In this document: in pieces, positions 19,833 through 29,746 of the stretch
Position numbering within the stretch: the stretch's first letter is position 1
How the letters are laid out: each line of letters begins with the position of its first letter
Assembly: GCA_014381545.1 (NCBI GenBank)
Contig: JACNLL010000066.1
Coordinates: 1 to 47,552, forward strand
Reading direction: 5' to 3'
Length of the DNA stretch: 47,552 nt
DNA from: Candidatus Desulfaltia bathyphila
GTDB lineage: Bacteria; Desulfobacterota; Desulfobacteria; Desulfobacterales; ETH-SRB1
The notes under the pieces: generated by a model
The model's database searches: none
The model's input: the letters and a program-made list of their open reading frames with translations, nothing else
Told to the model about the DNA's origin: nothing
Position numbers and translations under genes: made by a program

Positions 19833-21026
19833 ATGAAAAATTGCTCATCAGATTGGAAAAATAAACCATTCCCAGAATGTATTAAGCCTGTTAGATTTAA
19901 GCGATCAAAGCAAATACAGACCAATTTTTATTTACCAAGTGGTGATTTTCCAATTATTGATCAAGGGCAATCTAAAATAGCAGGATGGACCAACGATAAA
20001 TCAACGGTGATAAACGATAATCTACCATTAATTGTTTTTGGTGACCACACGCGAGTGTTTAAATTTATTGATTTTCCATTTGCAATTGGCGCAGATGGGA
20101 CAAAACTAATTAAACCACGCGGTGATAGATTTTGCTCAAGGTACTTTTATTATTATTTACAAAATTTAAACTTGCCGAGCAAAGGATATAGTCGTCACTT
20201 CAAACTATTAAAGGAAACTGAAATCTCTTATCCGGAAATTCCAGAGCAGCAAAAAATCGCAGCAGTTCTTTTAAAAATCCAGCAGGCAATTGAAGTTCAA
20301 GAATCCATTATCGAAGCAGCACAGGAACTGAAAAAATCAACCATGCAGCGTGTTTTTACGTATGGTTTGCGGGGGGAGAAGACAAAGGAGACGGAGATTG
20401 GGAGGGTGCCTGAGCGTTGGGATAAAGGCAAACTTGACGATTTATGTTCATTGCAAACAACATCTTGTATCCCATCGCAGACTGACAAGGATATTTATAT
20501 AGGACTTGAACATATTAAATCAGGTTCGTTCGTTATAAAACGATATGGGTTGCCAAAGGATGTTAAAAGCTCAAAAACTATATTTAAAAAGGGGGATTTG
20601 CTTTATGGAAAGTTGCGACCATATCTTGATAAAGCTGTCATTTCTGATGAAAATGGCATTTGTTCTACAGATATTCTTGTATTAAGATCTTATAATGATA
20701 GATACTCATGGTTTATTCTTGGTTTGCTGCATTTAGATCGTTTTATTCATCATGCAGTCCAGACCACTCATGGAGTAAATCATCCAAGAACTTCATGGAA
20801 AGCTATACGTGATTATCATATTGGCATTCCTGAGCCTAATGAGATAGAAAGAATTGGAAATATACTTAGAAAAATTGAAGATAAACTTACATTAAATGAA
20901 TCAAAAAAATCCGCCCTGCAAGACCTGTTCAAAATCATGCTGAACAAACTCATGACAGGAGAAATAAGAGTTAAAGAGTCTGATATTGACACTTCATGTG
21001 TACTGGAAATGAAAAATAGAGGATAA
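19833..21026 (+). CDS. hsdS: Type I restriction specificity subunit (two TRDs)
   Basis: Two TRD/coiled-coil halves: PEIPEQQKIAAVLLKIQQAIEVQESII and IPEPNEIERIGNILRKIEDKL. Confidence 0.93.
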   Translation: MKNCSSDWKNKPFPECIKPVRFKRSKQIQTNFYLPSGDFPIIDQGQSKIAGWTNDKSTVINDNLPLIVFGDHTRVFKFIDFPFAIGADGTKLIKPRGDRFCSRYFYYYLQNLNLPSKGYSRHFKLLKETEISYPEIPEQQKIAAVLLKIQQAIEVQESIIEAAQELKKSTMQRVFTYGLRGEKTKETEIGRVPERWDKGKLDDLCSLQTTSCIPSQTDKDIYIGLEHIKSGSFVIKRYGLPKDVKSSKTIFKKGDLLYGKLRPYLDKAVISDENGICSTDILVLRSYNDRYSWFILGLLHLDRFIHHAVQTTHGVNHPRTSWKAIRDYHIGIPEPNEIERIGNILRKIEDKLTLNESKKSALQDLFKIMLNKLMTGEIRVKESDIDTSCVLEMKNRG

Positions 21027-21029
21027 TAT

Positions 21030-21917
21030 ATGGAACATTTGCCAGATATAAAACAATTACAGGATTCATTAAAAGGAAAAGTTGATAGACTTTCATACCT
21101 TAACCAGGGAGGCTTTAAAGCGGTTTACAAAGGATATGTTCATGAAAGGCTTGAAGCAATAAAAGTCGTATATATTCCGGCTGATATTAATAAAGAAGAT
21201 GAGCGTATCGAATTAATTGGCCGAGTAAAAAGAGAAATAGAGGCTCTGGATAAATGTAAATCTCCCGAGTTCGTACATCTTGGATCATTGCCCACTGAAT
21301 TAATAAATATTAATGGAATTGATTATATCCTCTATAGCGAAGAATTTCTTGATGGTGAAAATCTACGCTCAAAACTTAAACAAAACCATAAACCGGATTT
21401 GCCCGAACTGATTCACTTAACAGTAACTTTATTAAAAGCAATAAAACTTCTTAAAGAAAACGACCTGATTCACCGCGATATCAAGCCTGGTAATACAATA
21501 AAACTGAAAAGCCATGAAAGACCTTTTGTGATACTTGATCTTGGAGTAGCTTTTAAAATACATGGTACTGCGCTGACGAGAAATTCAATGTTCAGGCCAG
21601 GAACACTTCCCTATATGGCGCCTGAAATGTTCAATCCAAGATTTAGGGAAAACCTGGATTATCGCAGTGATATGTATTCAGCTGGAGTTACAGTATATGA
21701 ATATGCGTCCGGAGTACACCCCATAAGAAAAAGAGGTGAGGATGCTTACACAACCATGTATCGGATTCTAAAAACACAACCACAGTCGTTATCAACTTTA
21801 AGGCCGGATTTGCCTTCGGATTTTTGCAAAATAATTGACCAGTTAATTAAAAAACTGCCTGCGTTAAGACCAGCTTCAATCCAAATGCTTCTTAAAAAAG
21901 TAAAGGAGTCGTCATGA
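21030..21917 (+). CDS. Eukaryotic-like Ser/Thr protein kinase
   Basis: LNQGGFKAVYKG, HRDIKPGN, DLG, GTLPYMAPEM, DMYSAGVTVYE. Confidence 0.93.
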   Translation: MEHLPDIKQLQDSLKGKVDRLSYLNQGGFKAVYKGYVHERLEAIKVVYIPADINKEDERIELIGRVKREIEALDKCKSPEFVHLGSLPTELININGIDYILYSEEFLDGENLRSKLKQNHKPDLPELIHLTVTLLKAIKLLKENDLIHRDIKPGNTIKLKSHERPFVILDLGVAFKIHGTALTRNSMFRPGTLPYMAPEMFNPRFRENLDYRSDMYSAGVTVYEYASGVHPIRKRGEDAYTTMYRILKTQPQSLSTLRPDLPSDFCKIIDQLIKKLPALRPASIQMLLKKVKESS

Positions 21918-23113
21918 AATTGTTTGCCCAGCATGGATATGGCCCAGGAGATAAAATAATTAATGGGTTTAAGGATAACACTATAGATGGCGTGATATTC
22001 AGCGCTCGTTATGAAAAGATGGAGAAAATACCAGGTGACGCTAAAGATATAAATTCGGTTTCCTCCAATGCTGAGATCCTTTTAGATCCGGAATTTTATG
22101 CGTGTTTCTACACCCATCAACCTGATGCAAAGCTTGGAGGATTAAATGAATGGCCTTATTTCTCTACACAACGCCGCAGTCAATTAGAATCCTCTGAAAT
22201 AGTTGAAAAAGTTTTAGCAGATACGTTTGATACAGTTGTTGATCTACCTTTAACATCGATTATTGCTCCAAATATTTTTATACCAAGATCATTCAATTCC
22301 ATAGAAGCGGTTATTGCTAAAAACTTTATTAGAAAAACCCAACAATTATTTGAGAAAACAGGCGATAAACGCAAGGTGTTTGCAACGTTAGCAATCGATC
22401 GTACTACTCTTATTGACCAAACTGAATTCGAGGCATTTTTAAATGATATTACCGCACTGGATAACCCGCCTGATGGTTTTTATATCATTGTGGGCGGAGG
22501 TATTACTGGTGACCGAACAGAAATTTCACGTTCAGAGCTTATTCATGCGGATGTTATTGCAGGCTGGATGATGTTAAATTTTACACTGTCAATCAACGGT
22601 TTTAAAGTTATCAACGGTTTTTCTGATATATTAACTCCATTCTTAGGATGTGCTGGAGGCTATGCCGGTGCAACAGGCTGGTGGTCAAATTTAAGAATGT
22701 TTTCAATGAGTCGTTATATTAACACTGTCAGTGGAGGGAGGTTGCCGACAATTCGATATTTAAGTGATGCATTATTAAATCGGATAACTCATAGTGAGCG
22801 TAAAGCTTTCGTAAAACTAATACCTGAAATCAATAATGGCCTGCCTCGTGATAGTGACTATGAGAGGGGGGAACCTGATAGAAAAGTTGAGGTATTACAA
22901 TCCTGGGAGGCAATTTCACATCTTAATAATGAAAATATCGTTTCTGACATGGACGAAAGTTTGAAGTTACTTGAAAATATGGTGAATAGGGCTGAGATAA
23001 CCTATACGAATCTTGCCGGATATGGTCTGCCTGTTAACAGGGAAGCAAATAGGGAATATATGGAAGCTTTGATGGAATCAATCCAGGCTTTCAGGAGGAA
23101 TGCTGAAATTTAG
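21914..23113 (+). CDS. 399-aa protein of unrecognised family, possibly TIM-barrel-like
   Basis: ATGA overlap with kinase stop; alternating hydrophobic strand/helix pattern; GYAGATGWWSNLRMFSMSRYI. Confidence 0.8.
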   Translation: MKLFAQHGYGPGDKIINGFKDNTIDGVIFSARYEKMEKIPGDAKDINSVSSNAEILLDPEFYACFYTHQPDAKLGGLNEWPYFSTQRRSQLESSEIVEKVLADTFDTVVDLPLTSIIAPNIFIPRSFNSIEAVIAKNFIRKTQQLFEKTGDKRKVFATLAIDRTTLIDQTEFEAFLNDITALDNPPDGFYIIVGGGITGDRTEISRSELIHADVIAGWMMLNFTLSINGFKVINGFSDILTPFLGCAGGYAGATGWWSNLRMFSMSRYINTVSGGRLPTIRYLSDALLNRITHSERKAFVKLIPEINNGLPRDSDYERGEPDRKVEVLQSWEAISHLNNENIVSDMDESLKLLENMVNRAEITYTNLAGYGLPVNREANREYMEALMESIQAFRRNAEI

Positions 23114-23675
23114 ATGCCCTGGCAACCAATTCCATAGCCAAGGGTTTATATTTTGGCTCCAACGGATTTCTGGGACGCGGCGTATAGCAGGTGATGATCT
23201 TATTGCTTATTGGATTGAATGCCCATAGACCGACATTAATCTTTTTAAAAGTGTTAATGTATTCCAGAGCATTTTTTAGTTTGTCGGAATGGAGAACGAC
23301 AATAGAAGAATTTGCAAAGTATCTGTATCTGTGAGCCTGCATCATGGCTCTTTGCCAGTTGGATATTTTAAGCTCAAAAGCTCTTATGACCGATGAATCA
23401 ATTTTTGAAAGAATGCTCTGTGAATTATCATTTGTTTTATTACAGTAAACAGCGACAAAGTCAGCTATTCCGCAGCCATTTATTGGTATCTCCCGCGCAT
23501 ACTTAACAGCGGTTTTTTGGGTTTTGGAATGCAGAGATTTTATCTTTGGAATATATGCGCGGGCAAAACTTATCGTGAAGTCTCGTTCTTTGTTTTTCAG
23601 TGATATTTTGGCAGGCAGATTCTTGCGAGGATTCCAACAATTTGACTTTGGTATCTTTAACGATGATGAGTTCAT
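23091..23675 (-). CDS. PD-(D/E)XK nuclease-like protein
   Basis: CGIADFVAVYC...VIRAFELKISNWQRAMMQAHRYRYFANSSIVVL resembles the D-(x)n-ExK core; likely start MNSSSLKIP at 23675. Confidence 0.65.
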   Translation of the reverse strand: MNSSSLKIPKSNCWNPRKNLPAKISLKNKERDFTISFARAYIPKIKSLHSKTQKTAVKYAREIPINGCGIADFVAVYCNKTNDNSQSILSKIDSSVIRAFELKISNWQRAMMQAHRYRYFANSSIVVLHSDKLKNALEYINTFKKINVGLWAFNPISNKIITCYTPRPRNPLEPKYKPLAMELVARASKFQHSS

Positions 23676-23754
23676 ATTATATATTATATATCTGTATTGT
23701 GTTTTAATGTAAACAGTTTTTTTGAGAATAAGAGTTATTAAAAGGATAACAACC

Positions 23755-26670
23755 ATGCCGGTAAACCTTGGAACCGAAACAACGACTGTTCAGTACCCGA
23801 TGATTAAATATGCGGGTGAGATCAAGTGGGAGATTGTGTCCCGTGAAGATGCGCTTACTTTAAGAAAAGGTGAAAGCGGGACCCTGTTTTACCGCGTACT
23901 TGAAGACAGTCTGATTAAACTTAACAAGGGGCTGGTTTCCCGGAAAAATGTTGGTGAAATAATCAGCGCTATTGAAGCGGTTAAGAATAATATCGAGGGG
24001 AATGCGGAAATTCTTTCCTGGATGCGCGGGGAAAAGAGCATTTTTGATGAAAAGGAAAAGCGCAGGCGCAATGTAACTGCAATTGACTTAGACAAACCTA
24101 ACCGCAACACTTTCCAGGTTACCGACGAATGGCAGTATAATAACGGCAGAGAAAGAAACCGTGCGGACATCATGTTTCTGATAAACGGGATTCCGGTTGC
24201 CATTGTAGAAACTAAGAGCGCAAGAATAATCGACGGCATTGAGGAAGGCCTGATCCAGATACGGGAATATCACAGGGAAACTCCGGAAATGCTGACTGCG
24301 CCGCAGGTGTTTGATATCACGCATTTGATCGATTTTTATTACGGATCAACATGGAACCTGGACCGGAAGAATCTTTTTAACTGGAAAGATGAAGCAAAGG
24401 GAAATTTTGAAAAAAAGGTGAAGCATTTTTTTGACCGGAAACGATTCCTGAAAATGCTTAAGGAATGGATATTGTTTTATATCAAGGATGACGAGCTTCA
24501 TAAAACTATTTTGCGGCAGCATCAGACAAGAGCCATTGAAAAAGTTATTGAAAGATGCGCCGACAGGAAAAAAAAGACCGGCCTTATATGGCATACGCAA
24601 GGATCGGGCAAGACCTTTACAATGATCACCGCTGCCCGGCAGGTACTTGAAAACAAAGATGTTTTCGGCAAGGCAACCGTAATTCTCATGATTGACAGAA
24701 ATGAGCTTGAGGGACAGCTTTCCGGCTGGGTTGACCGTATTCTCGGGGAACTGAGGACACTTGACATCAAAATTGAACAGGCATCAAGCAAAAGAAGGCT
24801 CCGCGAGCTTCTGGAATCTGATTTCAGGGGGCTTATAATATCGATGATTCACAAGTTTGACAAGATACCGAAAAACATCTGCAAACGGGATAATGTTTTC
24901 GTTATGGCTGATGAAGCGCACCGGTCATTCGGCCGCGACCTTGGAAATTATCTTGTCGGATCTCTGCCCGATGCCACAATGATAGGATTTACCGGCACAC
25001 CCATTGATAAAACAGCTTACGGGAAAGGCACCTTCAAAATATTCGGGAAAGAGGACGACAAAGGTTACCTTGATAAATACTCAATCAAAGAGTCTATAGA
25101 AGACGGGACAACCCTCCCGCTTAATTACGCTCTGGCTTCAAATGATATGAGGGTCCCGGAGAAGGAACTTGAAAAGGAGTTTTTAAGCCTTGTTGAAGCA
25201 GAAGGCGTAAGCGAAATAGACGAACTTAACAAGATTCTTGATAAAGCTGTAAATCTCAAAGCATTCCTGAAATCAAAGGATCGAATAGAAAAAGTGAGCA
25301 GGTTTGTTGCCGGGCATTTTACCGAAAATGTCGAGCCTTTGGGATACAAAGCATTTCTGGTTGGTGTTGACCGCGAGGCATGCGCACTTTACAAGGAAGC
25401 TCTTGATAAACTTCTGCCGCCTGAATATTCCACGCCGGTCTATACTGCCGCGCAGCATGACAGTGAAAAATATCCGCTTGTTTACAAATACCAGATAAAG
25501 CCGGAGGATGAGAAAAAAGAGAGAAAGCTTTTTCCAAAGCCGGATACTCAGCCGAAAGTATTTATTGTAACGGATAAATTGCTTACAGGATTTGACGCAC
25601 CTGTACTTTACTGCATGTATCTTGATAAACCAATGCGCGACCATGTACTGCTTCAGGCTATAGCGCGCGTTAACCGGCCATATGAAGAAAACGGAGTAAA
25701 GAAACGATGCGGTCTTGTAGTGGATTTTGTCGGAATATTTGAAAACCTGGAAAAGGCATTATCGTTTGATTCCGATGTTGTCAGCGGTATTATAAAAAAT
25801 ATTGACGTGCTTATGAAACACTTTGCCGGGCTTATGTCAGGCAAGGCACAAAAATACCTTGAACTTACTCGCGGCAGGATAGATGACAGGGCTGTTGAGG
25901 CGGCAATTGATGCATTTGCCGATCAAGAAAAAAGAGAAGAGTTTTACAGATTTTACAAAGAGCTGGAAACACTTTATGAAATCCTGTCCCCATCTCCTGA
26001 TATGAGAGATTATGTTGAAGATTTTGGACAGCTTTCGGTCCTTTATCAGATTTTACGCAACGCATTCAGAAAAAAAACGGTTCTGTATGCCGATGTGGCA
26101 AGAAAAACCGAACTTTTAGTTAGAGAAAGGGTTGAAACATACGGGCTGTTGATAACTACATCAACAGTAAAGATAGATGAAAAAACCCTTGAGGCAATAA
26201 AGGACAGCAAATTCTTAAAAACTTCAAAAGTGATAAATCTTTTGAATAGCATCGGGGAAACCGTCAGCGATGATAGCGATGATAATCCGTATCTTAAACC
26301 GATTGGAGACAGGGCTGAGGCAATAAAGGATGCTTTTGATAACCGGCAGATAACAACACAGGATGCCCTTGAAAAAATTGAACAGCTTATAGACGAGATG
26401 GTAAAAGCCGGAAAAGAACAGAAGAAAACCGGCTTTGATAGAAATACCTTTGCAATTTACTGGACTTTGAAACAGGAAGGCATAAAAGAATCCAAAAAAT
26501 ATGCTTCTGTGATAAATAGTCTGTTTTTGCGGTTTCCAAATTATAAATATAATCCTGATGAACTCAGACAACTTAAGGCCGAGCTGTATAAGCTTGTGCT
26601 TTCATTTCTTGGCAAAGACAACATGGTATCTGTGGTTGATAAACTTCTGAACTTGAACAGGGAGAAATGA
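23755..26670 (+). CDS. hsdR: Type I restriction endonuclease R subunit
   Basis: NRADIMFLINGIPVAIVETKSA nuclease core; WHTQGSGKTFTM Walker A; MADEAHRS; TGTPI; likely start MPVNLG at 23755. Confidence 0.95.
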   Translation: MPVNLGTETTTVQYPMIKYAGEIKWEIVSREDALTLRKGESGTLFYRVLEDSLIKLNKGLVSRKNVGEIISAIEAVKNNIEGNAEILSWMRGEKSIFDEKEKRRRNVTAIDLDKPNRNTFQVTDEWQYNNGRERNRADIMFLINGIPVAIVETKSARIIDGIEEGLIQIREYHRETPEMLTAPQVFDITHLIDFYYGSTWNLDRKNLFNWKDEAKGNFEKKVKHFFDRKRFLKMLKEWILFYIKDDELHKTILRQHQTRAIEKVIERCADRKKKTGLIWHTQGSGKTFTMITAARQVLENKDVFGKATVILMIDRNELEGQLSGWVDRILGELRTLDIKIEQASSKRRLRELLESDFRGLIISMIHKFDKIPKNICKRDNVFVMADEAHRSFGRDLGNYLVGSLPDATMIGFTGTPIDKTAYGKGTFKIFGKEDDKGYLDKYSIKESIEDGTTLPLNYALASNDMRVPEKELEKEFLSLVEAEGVSEIDELNKILDKAVNLKAFLKSKDRIEKVSRFVAGHFTENVEPLGYKAFLVGVDREACALYKEALDKLLPPEYSTPVYTAAQHDSEKYPLVYKYQIKPEDEKKERKLFPKPDTQPKVFIVTDKLLTGFDAPVLYCMYLDKPMRDHVLLQAIARVNRPYEENGVKKRCGLVVDFVGIFENLEKALSFDSDVVSGIIKNIDVLMKHFAGLMSGKAQKYLELTRGRIDDRAVEAAIDAFADQEKREEFYRFYKELETLYEILSPSPDMRDYVEDFGQLSVLYQILRNAFRKKTVLYADVARKTELLVRERVETYGLLITTSTVKIDEKTLEAIKDSKFLKTSKVINLLNSIGETVSDDSDDNPYLKPIGDRAEAIKDAFDNRQITTQDALEKIEQLIDEMVKAGKEQKKTGFDRNTFAIYWTLKQEGIKESKKYASVINSLFLRFPNYKYNPDELRQLKAELYKLVLSFLGKDNMVSVVDKLLNLNREK

Positions 26671-26987
26671 TGACCGGAAAATTAATATCGAATGATTTTC
26701 GATCAAAAGATCAGTTTAAAGCCGAAGTGATGAAATGGGCAGAAAAGATAAGTGTAAATCCAGGGCAGATTCGTGTTCAGAAAATGACGAAAAAATGGGC
26801 GTCCTGTTCCACAAACGGATGTGTCTGTTTCAGCACGGATCTTTTAGAGGAACCACGGGCTTTTCAGGATTATGTAATTGTGCATGAACTTCTCCATCTT
26901 CAGACGCCAAATCATGGAAAGCTTTTTAAAAGCATGTTAAATGCCTATCTGCCTGACTGGAAGAATGCCATCCCAGTCGGTCTTTGA
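26667..26987 (+). CDS. YgjP-like (DUF45) zinc metallopeptidase
   Basis: KMTKKWASCSTNG...VIVHELLHLQTPNHGKLF; 4-nt overlap with hsdR. Confidence 0.85.
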   Translation: MMTGKLISNDFRSKDQFKAEVMKWAEKISVNPGQIRVQKMTKKWASCSTNGCVCFSTDLLEEPRAFQDYVIVHELLHLQTPNHGKLFKSMLNAYLPDWKNAIPVGL

Positions 26988-27782
26988 TAGCCCTGTTCTA
27001 TAACCTTCAAGGTCAACCGTGATATGGGAAAATCCGATTTTTCTGAATTTTCCGACAATAGTTTCCCTGTTTTTTTTATCTGAAATGCTTTCAATTTCCT
27101 TTGGATTTACCTCTATCCTTGCCGTGTTTTCATGTTTTCTTACGCGGCAAGCGTTAAATCCAAGGCTTAGCAAAACATTTTCCGCCTGGTCAACCATTCC
27201 AAGGGCCTTCATGGTTATAGGGGTCCCATATGGAATCCTTGTTGCAAGACATGGCAGAGCCGGTTTGTTCCAAGTCTCAAGATTCATCTCTTTTGAGAAC
27301 AGTCTGATGTCATTCTTGGTAAGCCCGGCATCAATCATGGGGGCAAGAACTCCCGTTTCCTGTGCCGCAGTATATCCGGGACGAAAATCTTCAAGGTCAT
27401 CTGTATTGGCTCCATGAGCTATGTATTTAATGCCGATGTTTGACGCAATTTTCATAAGCTTTTCAAAAAGATTTTTTTTGCATACATAACATCTGTCCTT
27501 CCTGTTGGCCACAAAAGCGGGCAGGCTCATTTCCTTTGATTGCAGTATAATATGTTTAATGCCGTAATTTTTTACAAATTCCATTGCTTTCTTCTTTTCA
27601 CGCTCCGGATGTATTTGTGACACCGCTGTCACGGCGACTACATTCTTTTTTAATACTTCATGGGCTACGGCAAGAAGAAAAGCGCTGTCAACACCCCCTG
27701 AGAATGCAACCATTAAGGAATCAAGTCCTTTGAGAATTAAAACCAATTGTTTTTTTTTATTATTTAAAGTTAACCGGTTCAT
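26937..27782 (-). CDS. larE: LarE-like ATP-dependent sulfur transferase
   Basis: LMVAFSGGVDSAFLLAVA PP-loop, KDRCYVCKKNLFE, GANTDDLEDFRPG. Confidence 0.88.
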   Translation of the reverse strand: MNRLTLNNKKKQLVLILKGLDSLMVAFSGGVDSAFLLAVAHEVLKKNVVAVTAVSQIHPEREKKKAMEFVKNYGIKHIILQSKEMSLPAFVANRKDRCYVCKKNLFEKLMKIASNIGIKYIAHGANTDDLEDFRPGYTAAQETGVLAPMIDAGLTKNDIRLFSKEMNLETWNKPALPCLATRIPYGTPITMKALGMVDQAENVLLSLGFNACRVRKHENTARIEVNPKEIESISDKKNRETIVGKFRKIGFSHITVDLEGYRTGLSKTDWDGILPVRQIGI

Positions 27783-27907
27783 TATAAAATTTCCAAATGC
27801 GTTATACTTGCGATACAGAAAATATATTTACAAAAACAACTCGATCATCTATATAGAAACCTAACACGAAAACACGAAAGAACAAAAACAAAAAAATGGT
27901 CTGATCA

Positions 27908-28534
27908 ATGCAAAAGTCAAAAAAATATCTTGTAGCCTTCTTCGTTATTCTGGTTCTGGCAGCACTTGTTGTTTATTCAAGTTTTTCAAACATTAAAAAC
28001 TATTATATTAAAGCCACAGACGGAGCCATTGAAATCTGGCAGGGAAAATTCGCCCCAATGAGCCGAGGACTGTTTATTACTTTGCCAGGAGCGCAAGCTC
28101 CACAATCAATTAAAGAGGTTTATTCAAAAGAGGAGGTTTTTCCGCTTATCTTTAACTATTATGTCAATAGAGCCGACGCCATTCTGAATATACCCGGAAT
28201 GCCTGATTTTGATGGAATTAAATTCTACCTGAACAAGGCTATTTCCTTTGGGACTACCGATGATCTTCGCAAGAAAGCCTATGCGCGTTTAAACAGCATC
28301 GATATGATGATTCTCCAGTACAAGGCCGATGTCGCCGCAAGCAAAGAAACTATTGACGGCTTTAAAACCGCTCTGGAGCATCTCAACAAGGCTGCTTTGC
28401 TTGACCTTGATGCCGACCAGAGAAAACTTATAAACCAGAAAATCGAATCCCTCATGGCTAAAATCGCAGAGTCTATAGCCAGCCGCCCCAAAACACCAGC
28501 ACCTGCGCCTCCAGCCAAACAACGAGACCTTTGA
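27908..28534 (+). CDS. Membrane-anchored protein of unknown function
   Basis: N-terminal TM segment; Pro/Ala-rich tail; stop codon lies in the flanking repeat. Confidence 0.65.
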   Translation: MQKSKKYLVAFFVILVLAALVVYSSFSNIKNYYIKATDGAIEIWQGKFAPMSRGLFITLPGAQAPQSIKEVYSKEEVFPLIFNYYVNRADAILNIPGMPDFDGIKFYLNKAISFGTTDDLRKKAYARLNSIDMMILQYKADVAASKETIDGFKTALEHLNKAALLDLDADQRKLINQKIESLMAKIAESIASRPKTPAPAPPAKQRDL

Positions 28535-28666
28535 AAAATGCTCAATCTTGTTCAAGTTCAAGGAAGGCGAAAATTTTAAACGTAGGAATACATTGAGTAT
28601 TTCGAGGCTTAAAATTTGAGCCTGACGCCGAAATTGGGCAAAAGGGGGCGTTTTGCAAAGGTCTCA
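28523..28666. repeat. 144-bp MITE-like element, family 2 copy A
   Basis: Terminal GAGACCTTTGAAAAATGC / GCGTTTTGCAAAGGTCTC; homologous end to end with 41523-41666. Confidence 0.9.
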
Positions 28667-29746
28667 CAAATGGCACCACACCCCATGCATACCTGATTTA
28701 GTCTCCAGCGGCGCTCTTTCTCTGCATATATTCATAACCTCCGGGCAACGTGTATGAAACATACACCCGGAAGGAGGATCAGAAGAAGAAGGTATCTCCC
28801 CTTTTAGAATAATTCGCTCCCTTTTATGTTCGATCTTGTTAGGATCCGGTCTGGGCACCGCATTAATTAAAGCCTTGGTATAAGGATGCATAGGGTTGTT
28901 AATTATATCGCCGGTCGGACCATGTTCTACTATCCAGCCAAGATACATAACAGCCACACGGTGCGCAATATTGCTTACCACGCTTAAGTCGTGCGATATA
29001 AAAAGATAAGACAGATTGTATCTGTCCCGCAAATCCATAAGCAGATTTATAACCTGCGCCTGCACAGATACATCAAGAGCGCTGACAGGTTCGTCACAAA
29101 TAATTAAATCAGGCCTTAAAGATAAAGCTCTCGCTATATTGATGCGCTGGCGCTGCCCGCCGGAAAATTCATGTGGATAACGATATATGGCCTCTTCATC
29201 AAGCCCGACTTCATTCATCAGTCTTTTTGCATGATCCTCCCTGGTTCCTTCTATCAAGCGGAATTCAACAAGCCCCTCTGTAATAATATCAATGATATTC
29301 ATTCTTGGATTAAGCGCGGTCAGAGGATCCTGAAAGATTATCTGCATCCTTCTTCTTATCTTCCTTAGCTCACTGCGATTAAGCTCAAGAAGATTTTTGC
29401 CGCAAAAAAGGATCTTGCCTCTTCGAGCCTTTTCCAGCCCCAGCAAAGTTCTGCCCAGAGTGGTTTTCCCGCATCCGGATTCGCCGACAAGACCAAGTGT
29501 TTCACCCTTGTTTATATACAATGAGGCTATATCAACCGCTCTGACATACCCGACCGTTCTTGCCAGAATACCGCGTTTTATCGGAAACCATGTTTGAAGA
29601 TCGTATGCCTCTAATAGCGACGATTTTTTTGGTTGTTTACAATTCATTTTTCGTAAGAAAACATGCTGCTTTGTGTCCATTGCCAAGATCGATGAGTTTT
29701 GGTTTTTCATCCCTGCACCTGTCAAATGCATCAGGACATCGATCAA
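28664..29746 (-). CDS. Oligopeptide-type ABC transporter ATP-binding protein (OppF/YejF C-half-like)
   Basis: GESGCGKTTLGRTLLGLE, SGGQRQRINIARALSLRPDLIICDEPVSALD; C-terminal Opp-type Cys motif. Confidence 0.93.
   Translation of the reverse strand: MIDVLMHLTGAGMKNQNSSILAMDTKQHVFLRKMNCKQPKKSSLLEAYDLQTWFPIKRGILARTVGYVRAVDIASLYINKGETLGLVGESGCGKTTLGRTLLGLEKARRGKILFCGKNLLELNRSELRKIRRRMQIIFQDPLTALNPRMNIIDIITEGLVEFRLIEGTREDHAKRLMNEVGLDEEAIYRYPHEFSGGQRQRINIARALSLRPDLIICDEPVSALDVSVQAQVINLLMDLRDRYNLSYLFISHDLSVVSNIAHRVAVMYLGWIVEHGPTGDIINNPMHPYTKALINAVPRPDPNKIEHKRERIILKGEIPSSSDPPSGCMFHTRCPEVMNICRERAPLETKSGMHGVWCHL

Noticed and set aside
21030-23113. Assignment of kinase plus 399-aa protein to BREX/Pgl or a named kinase defence system
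   Set aside because: No PglZ, BrxC or other hallmark genes; architecture does not match those systems as I know them.
26937-26987. Overlap of the YgjP-like gene with larE as an annotation error
   Set aside because: Both reading frames carry plausible C-termini; a 51-nt convergent overlap is acceptable.
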